Assembly (NCBI GenBank): GCA_938074045.1
Contig: CALJGI010000011.1
Location: 108,642-172,641 of the forward strand
DNA: 64,000 bases
Source: an uncultured Halieaceae bacterium
GTDB lineage: Bacteria > Pseudomonadota > Gammaproteobacteria > Pseudomonadales > Halieaceae
Reading direction: 5' to 3'
A program made the translations under genes and the position numbers. Shown in pieces: positions 61,603 to 64,000 of this stretch. The notes beneath the pieces were generated by a model that saw nothing but the letters and a program-made list of their open reading frames with translations, did not search any database and was not told the origin of the DNA. How positions within the stretch are numbered: the stretch's first letter is position 1; every line of letters begins with the position of its first letter.

Positions 61603-61751
61603 GGCAGCCCCCTCTTCCATCTTCAATGCGCCCAGTCCAGCCTGGCGGCATTGACTTGAATTCGTAAAATCGCCAAAATTCGCGCCTCTCGACGGCGCAG
61701 TTCAGGCCCCGTTAAATCCGCCAGTAGCAGACCGGGCATGCAGATCATCCG

Positions 61752-63344
61752 ATGATAGACCCGATTATCATACTTCTCGCCCTGGCCGCTGGACTGACCT
61801 CCAAGCGATTGGGCTACCCTCCCCTGTTGGGCTACATACTTTCCGGGTTCCTTCTAAGTGGTCTCGATATTCAGGCCGGTGATATCGTCCAGAACTTATC
61901 CACCGCAGGCGTAACGCTGCTGCTGTTCAGCATTGGTCTCAAACTGAACCTGCGTGAGCTGGCGGCCGTTCAGGTATGGGGGGTTGCCACAGCGCACATG
62001 GCCGTGTCGGTTGTTCTGGGCGTGGCCGTGATTTCCCTGGTAGCGCCATTCGTGGTGGCATTCAGCACGCTAGAACCCGCCGCCATGTGGACCATTGCCT
62101 TTGCATTGTCTTTCTCCAGCACCGTATTGGCGGTAAAAGTCTTCGAAGAGCGCGGAGAAACTGCCTCGATTCATGCACGCATCACCATTGGCATATTGAT
62201 CATGCAGGACATGGCCGCCGTGGTTTATCTCTCCATGATGAAGGGAGAACCGCCACTGCTCAGCGGGCTACTGCTATTGCTACTGATTCCCTGCCGCCCC
62301 CTGTTTATTCGCCTGATGAAATTCTGCGGGCACGATGAGTTACTAATACTGTACGGCTTCGCCATGGCATTCGGCGGCTACGCCCTGTTCGAGGTCTTTA
62401 ATCTCAAAGGTGATCTGGGTGCCCTGGCCATGGGTGTGCTGCTGGCCGGCCACCTCAAAGCCAATGAGTTGGCAAAAAGCCTGTTTAATCTGAAAGATCT
62501 GTTTTTGATCGGCTTCTTCCTGAGCATTGGGCTGGGTGGCTTGCCTGGGGTGGACATGATCATCATCGCCGCCATTCTGGCTGTGCTATGCGTGATCAAG
62601 CCGTTGTTGTTCTTTTTTATGATGGTTGGACTCAAGCTACGCGCCCGGACCTCCCTACTCGCCTCGCTGGCACTTCACAACTACAGTGAATTCGGCCTGG
62701 TGGTGGGCGTGATGGCAGTCCAGGCGGGACTGCTGTCACAGGAATGGCTGATCACTATCGCCCTGGCGCTTTCGCTGTCATTTCTCCTCACCGTGCCCAT
62801 CAACGCCAGAGCACACTGGCTCTACCACCGTTACGGGAATTTTTTGTGCCGCTTTGAACGCGCCGGTCGTTTACCCGAGGAAACACCTCTAGATATCGGG
62901 GAGACCAGTATTGTGATTCTCGGAATGGGCAGAGTGGGTAGTGGTGCCTATGAATATCTGCGAGAGATTCATGGGGACACAGTATTGGGAGTTGAGGAAA
63001 ACGTCACCAAGCTACCTCTACTGCAGGAACGTGGCTACCGGGTCGTGAGAGGAGACGCCAGTGACCAGGATTTCTGGCAACAGTTGAAACTCGATCAACT
63101 GGATTTGATTCTGGTTAGCCTGACCAACCATAACGAAAATATGGATGTTTGCGACATGGTGGAAAGCCTGGGCTATCAAGGCAGAATCGCTGTGGTGGCC
63201 CGCTATCCGGATGAACTCGCCGAACTGACAGAACGAGGGCATATTGCATTCAACCTCTACGCCGAAGCTGGCCACGGTTTTGCAGAACACGTGATGGCAA
63301 GCGTCGCAACGGAAGCAGATACACCCCTGACTGCTGACCAGTAA
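61752..63344 (+). CDS. Kef-type monovalent cation:proton antiporter with RCK domain
   Basis: CPA2-family membrane antiporter, probably for potassium or sodium. The 530-residue product has about 12 membrane segments (about 3-365) with LGYPPLLGYILSGFLLSG near 20-37, FALSFSSTVLAVKVFEERGE near 117-136 and LALHNYSEFGLVVGVMAVQ near 310-328. A cytosolic TrkA-N/RCK domain (about 390-510) follows, with the dinucleotide motif ILGMGRVGSGAY near 395-406 and an acidic end of the second strand (GVEEN), favouring NAD binding. No KefF/KefG partner is adjacent. It sits between ychF and tRNA-Met. Confidence 0.9.
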   Translation: MIDPIIILLALAAGLTSKRLGYPPLLGYILSGFLLSGLDIQAGDIVQNLSTAGVTLLLFSIGLKLNLRELAAVQVWGVATAHMAVSVVLGVAVISLVAPFVVAFSTLEPAAMWTIAFALSFSSTVLAVKVFEERGETASIHARITIGILIMQDMAAVVYLSMMKGEPPLLSGLLLLLLIPCRPLFIRLMKFCGHDELLILYGFAMAFGGYALFEVFNLKGDLGALAMGVLLAGHLKANELAKSLFNLKDLFLIGFFLSIGLGGLPGVDMIIIAAILAVLCVIKPLLFFFMMVGLKLRARTSLLASLALHNYSEFGLVVGVMAVQAGLLSQEWLITIALALSLSFLLTVPINARAHWLYHRYGNFLCRFERAGRLPEETPLDIGETSIVILGMGRVGSGAYEYLREIHGDTVLGVEENVTKLPLLQERGYRVVRGDASDQDFWQQLKLDQLDLILVSLTNHNENMDVCDMVESLGYQGRIAVVARYPDELAELTERGHIAFNLYAEAGHGFAEHVMASVATEADTPLTADQ

Positions 63345-63394
63345 GGAGCAGTCGACCGCGCGGCAAGATCGGTACAATGTGGCCTTCGCAATAC

Positions 63395-63423
63395 TTGACT
63401 TGCCAGACGAGATTCTGGAAAAT
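63395..63423 (+). promoter_or_regulatory. Possible promoter of tRNA-Met
   Basis: TTGACT and GAAAAT are 17 bases apart, followed by a G+C-rich stretch (GCGCGCC) like the discriminator of stringently controlled stable-RNA promoters. The start would fall near 63430, 30 bases before the tRNA. Confidence 0.4.
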
Positions 63424-63459
63424 GCGCGCCTCTCAACCGGGGGTCTCCCCGTGCTTCGT

Positions 63460-63536
63460 GGCTACGTAGCTCAGCTGGTTAGAGCACAGCATTCATAATG
63501 CTGGGGTCGGTGGTTCAAGTCCACCCGTAGCTACCA
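63460..63536 (+). tRNA. tRNA-Met (anticodon CAT), elongator type
   Basis: A 77-base cloverleaf with encoded CCA. Acceptor GGCTACG pairs with CGTAGCT, with a G-U wobble at the terminal 1-72 pair. The anticodon stem CAGCA with TGCTG encloses TTCATAA (CAT). The T-arm is GGTGG-TTCAAGT-CCACC. The sequence is close to the Pseudomonas elongator tRNA-Met; the initiator and the lysidine tRNA-Ile2 are less like it. Same neighbourhood as the tRNA-Met after ychF in Pseudomonas. Confidence 0.94.
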
Positions 63537-64000
63537 TTAAATTCTTTTAAATCAGTAGATTGAAGCCCACAATAAATATTATTGGGTGAAGACTCCTTGA
63601 TAATGTAACCCCACTGTAACTACCAGTCCGCCTTTCCAACTTTCCTGGAAGCGCAATTCAGGACACTTCGACCAGTTCTCGACCAATAGCGACGGCCTCA
63701 AACTACCATTGCGAACCAAGACTACTGCTGGTTACCCATCTGCTGTGGGGCAATGCCCGGCTCTACGGCTCCATATGGTGCATGGGCATGCCCTACATAC
63801 GTTAAAACCCGGCTCTTGAGATGCTTTCTTGTTATCCAGTCGCGCTAATAATGGCTAGCTACTGTACGTCGTCAGCTAACTTGGCACCATTCGACTCAAT
63901 TTTTAAGAGACACTTTTCTGCCGGTTGCTTCTCCAGTTTAACCTGCCAGTTGCAGGTTGTGTAATTTCCGCTGGCTCAACGTGCGGGATTTGATAATCGC
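63537..64000. other. Gene-poor stretch after tRNA-Met
   Basis: This 464-base stretch to the window edge holds no gene I can support. On the minus strand short open ends are seen: one ends at about 63908-63910 (TAA after KSVS), and one of about 50 codons ends with GVFTQ near 63580. None resembles a known protein. The A+T content is higher than in the flanking core genes. The position downstream of a tRNA is a common integration point for islands, but no integrase is visible here. Confidence 0.4.

Overview
This window is a long, mostly conserved chromosomal segment of a gammaproteobacterium. The gene order matches the corresponding Pseudomonas regions almost block by block (frr-pyrH-tsf-rpsB/map-glnD-dapC; sspBA-pet-rpsI-rplM-zapE; hisCDG-murA-ibaG; kdsDC-lptCAB-rpoN-hpf-ptsN-rapZ-ptsO; mreBCD-maf-yhdP; gatCAB; moeB-prmC-prfA-hemA/TPR-lolB-ispE-tRNA-Gln-prs-rplY-pth-ychF-tRNA-Met). 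Several blocks that are apart in Pseudomonas are joined here. Small losses and the gene content suggest a marine relative of Pseudomonas (Cellvibrionales/Halieaceae-like); that placement is inference, not proof. I see no prophage, insertion sequence, CRISPR array or obvious defence island.

Layout. 1-3.2 kb: translation genes on the minus strand (frr, pyrH, tsf, rpsB). 3.2-12.4 kb: plus-strand map, glnD, then lysine/diaminopimelate and repair genes (dapC, nth, yffB-like, dapD, dapE), interrupted at 8.57-9.65 kb by a decayed sulfotransferase gene and an unrecognised membrane protein. 12.4-18.3 kb, minus: sspB, sspA, cytochrome bc1 (Rieske plus a single-ORF cytochrome b/c1 fusion), rpsI, rplM, zapE. 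18.5-20.1 kb, plus: zapG and a DegS/AlgW protease. 20.1-25.5 kb, minus: hisC, hisD, hisG, murA, ibaG and a solitary mlaC. 25.7-35.6 kb, plus: yrbG, LPS synthesis and export (kdsD, kdsC, lptCAB), rpoN, hpf, the nitrogen PTS group, mgtE, darP. 35.6-42.7 kb, minus: yhdP, maf, mreD, mreC, mreB. 43-48 kb: gatCAB, a PA4642-like gene, smrA (minus), cysZ. 48-54.2 kb, minus: rhlB, a DoxX protein, moeB, prmC, prfA, hemA. 54.4-63.5 kb, plus: TPR lipoprotein, lolB, ispE, tRNA-Gln, prs, rplY, pth, ychF, a frameshifted di-haem oxidoreductase remnant, a Kef-type antiporter and tRNA-Met.

How the genes fit together. Much of the window serves the cell envelope: Kdo synthesis and the Lpt bridge, murA, the rod complex MreBCD, LolB, YhdP and MlaC. 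A second theme is translation: S2, Ts, S9, L13, L25, RF1 and its methylase, Pth, YchF, GatCAB, HPF and DarP. A third is nitrogen control (GlnD, RpoN, PtsN, RapZ, NPr).

The most notable departures are the petB-petC fusion, loss of mlaB and mlaDEF around a retained mlaC, an endonuclease III with unusual cysteine spacing, acidic repeat tails on S2 and L25, absence of rng between maf and yhdP, and two degraded genes. I did not find a convincing wholly new multi-gene system.
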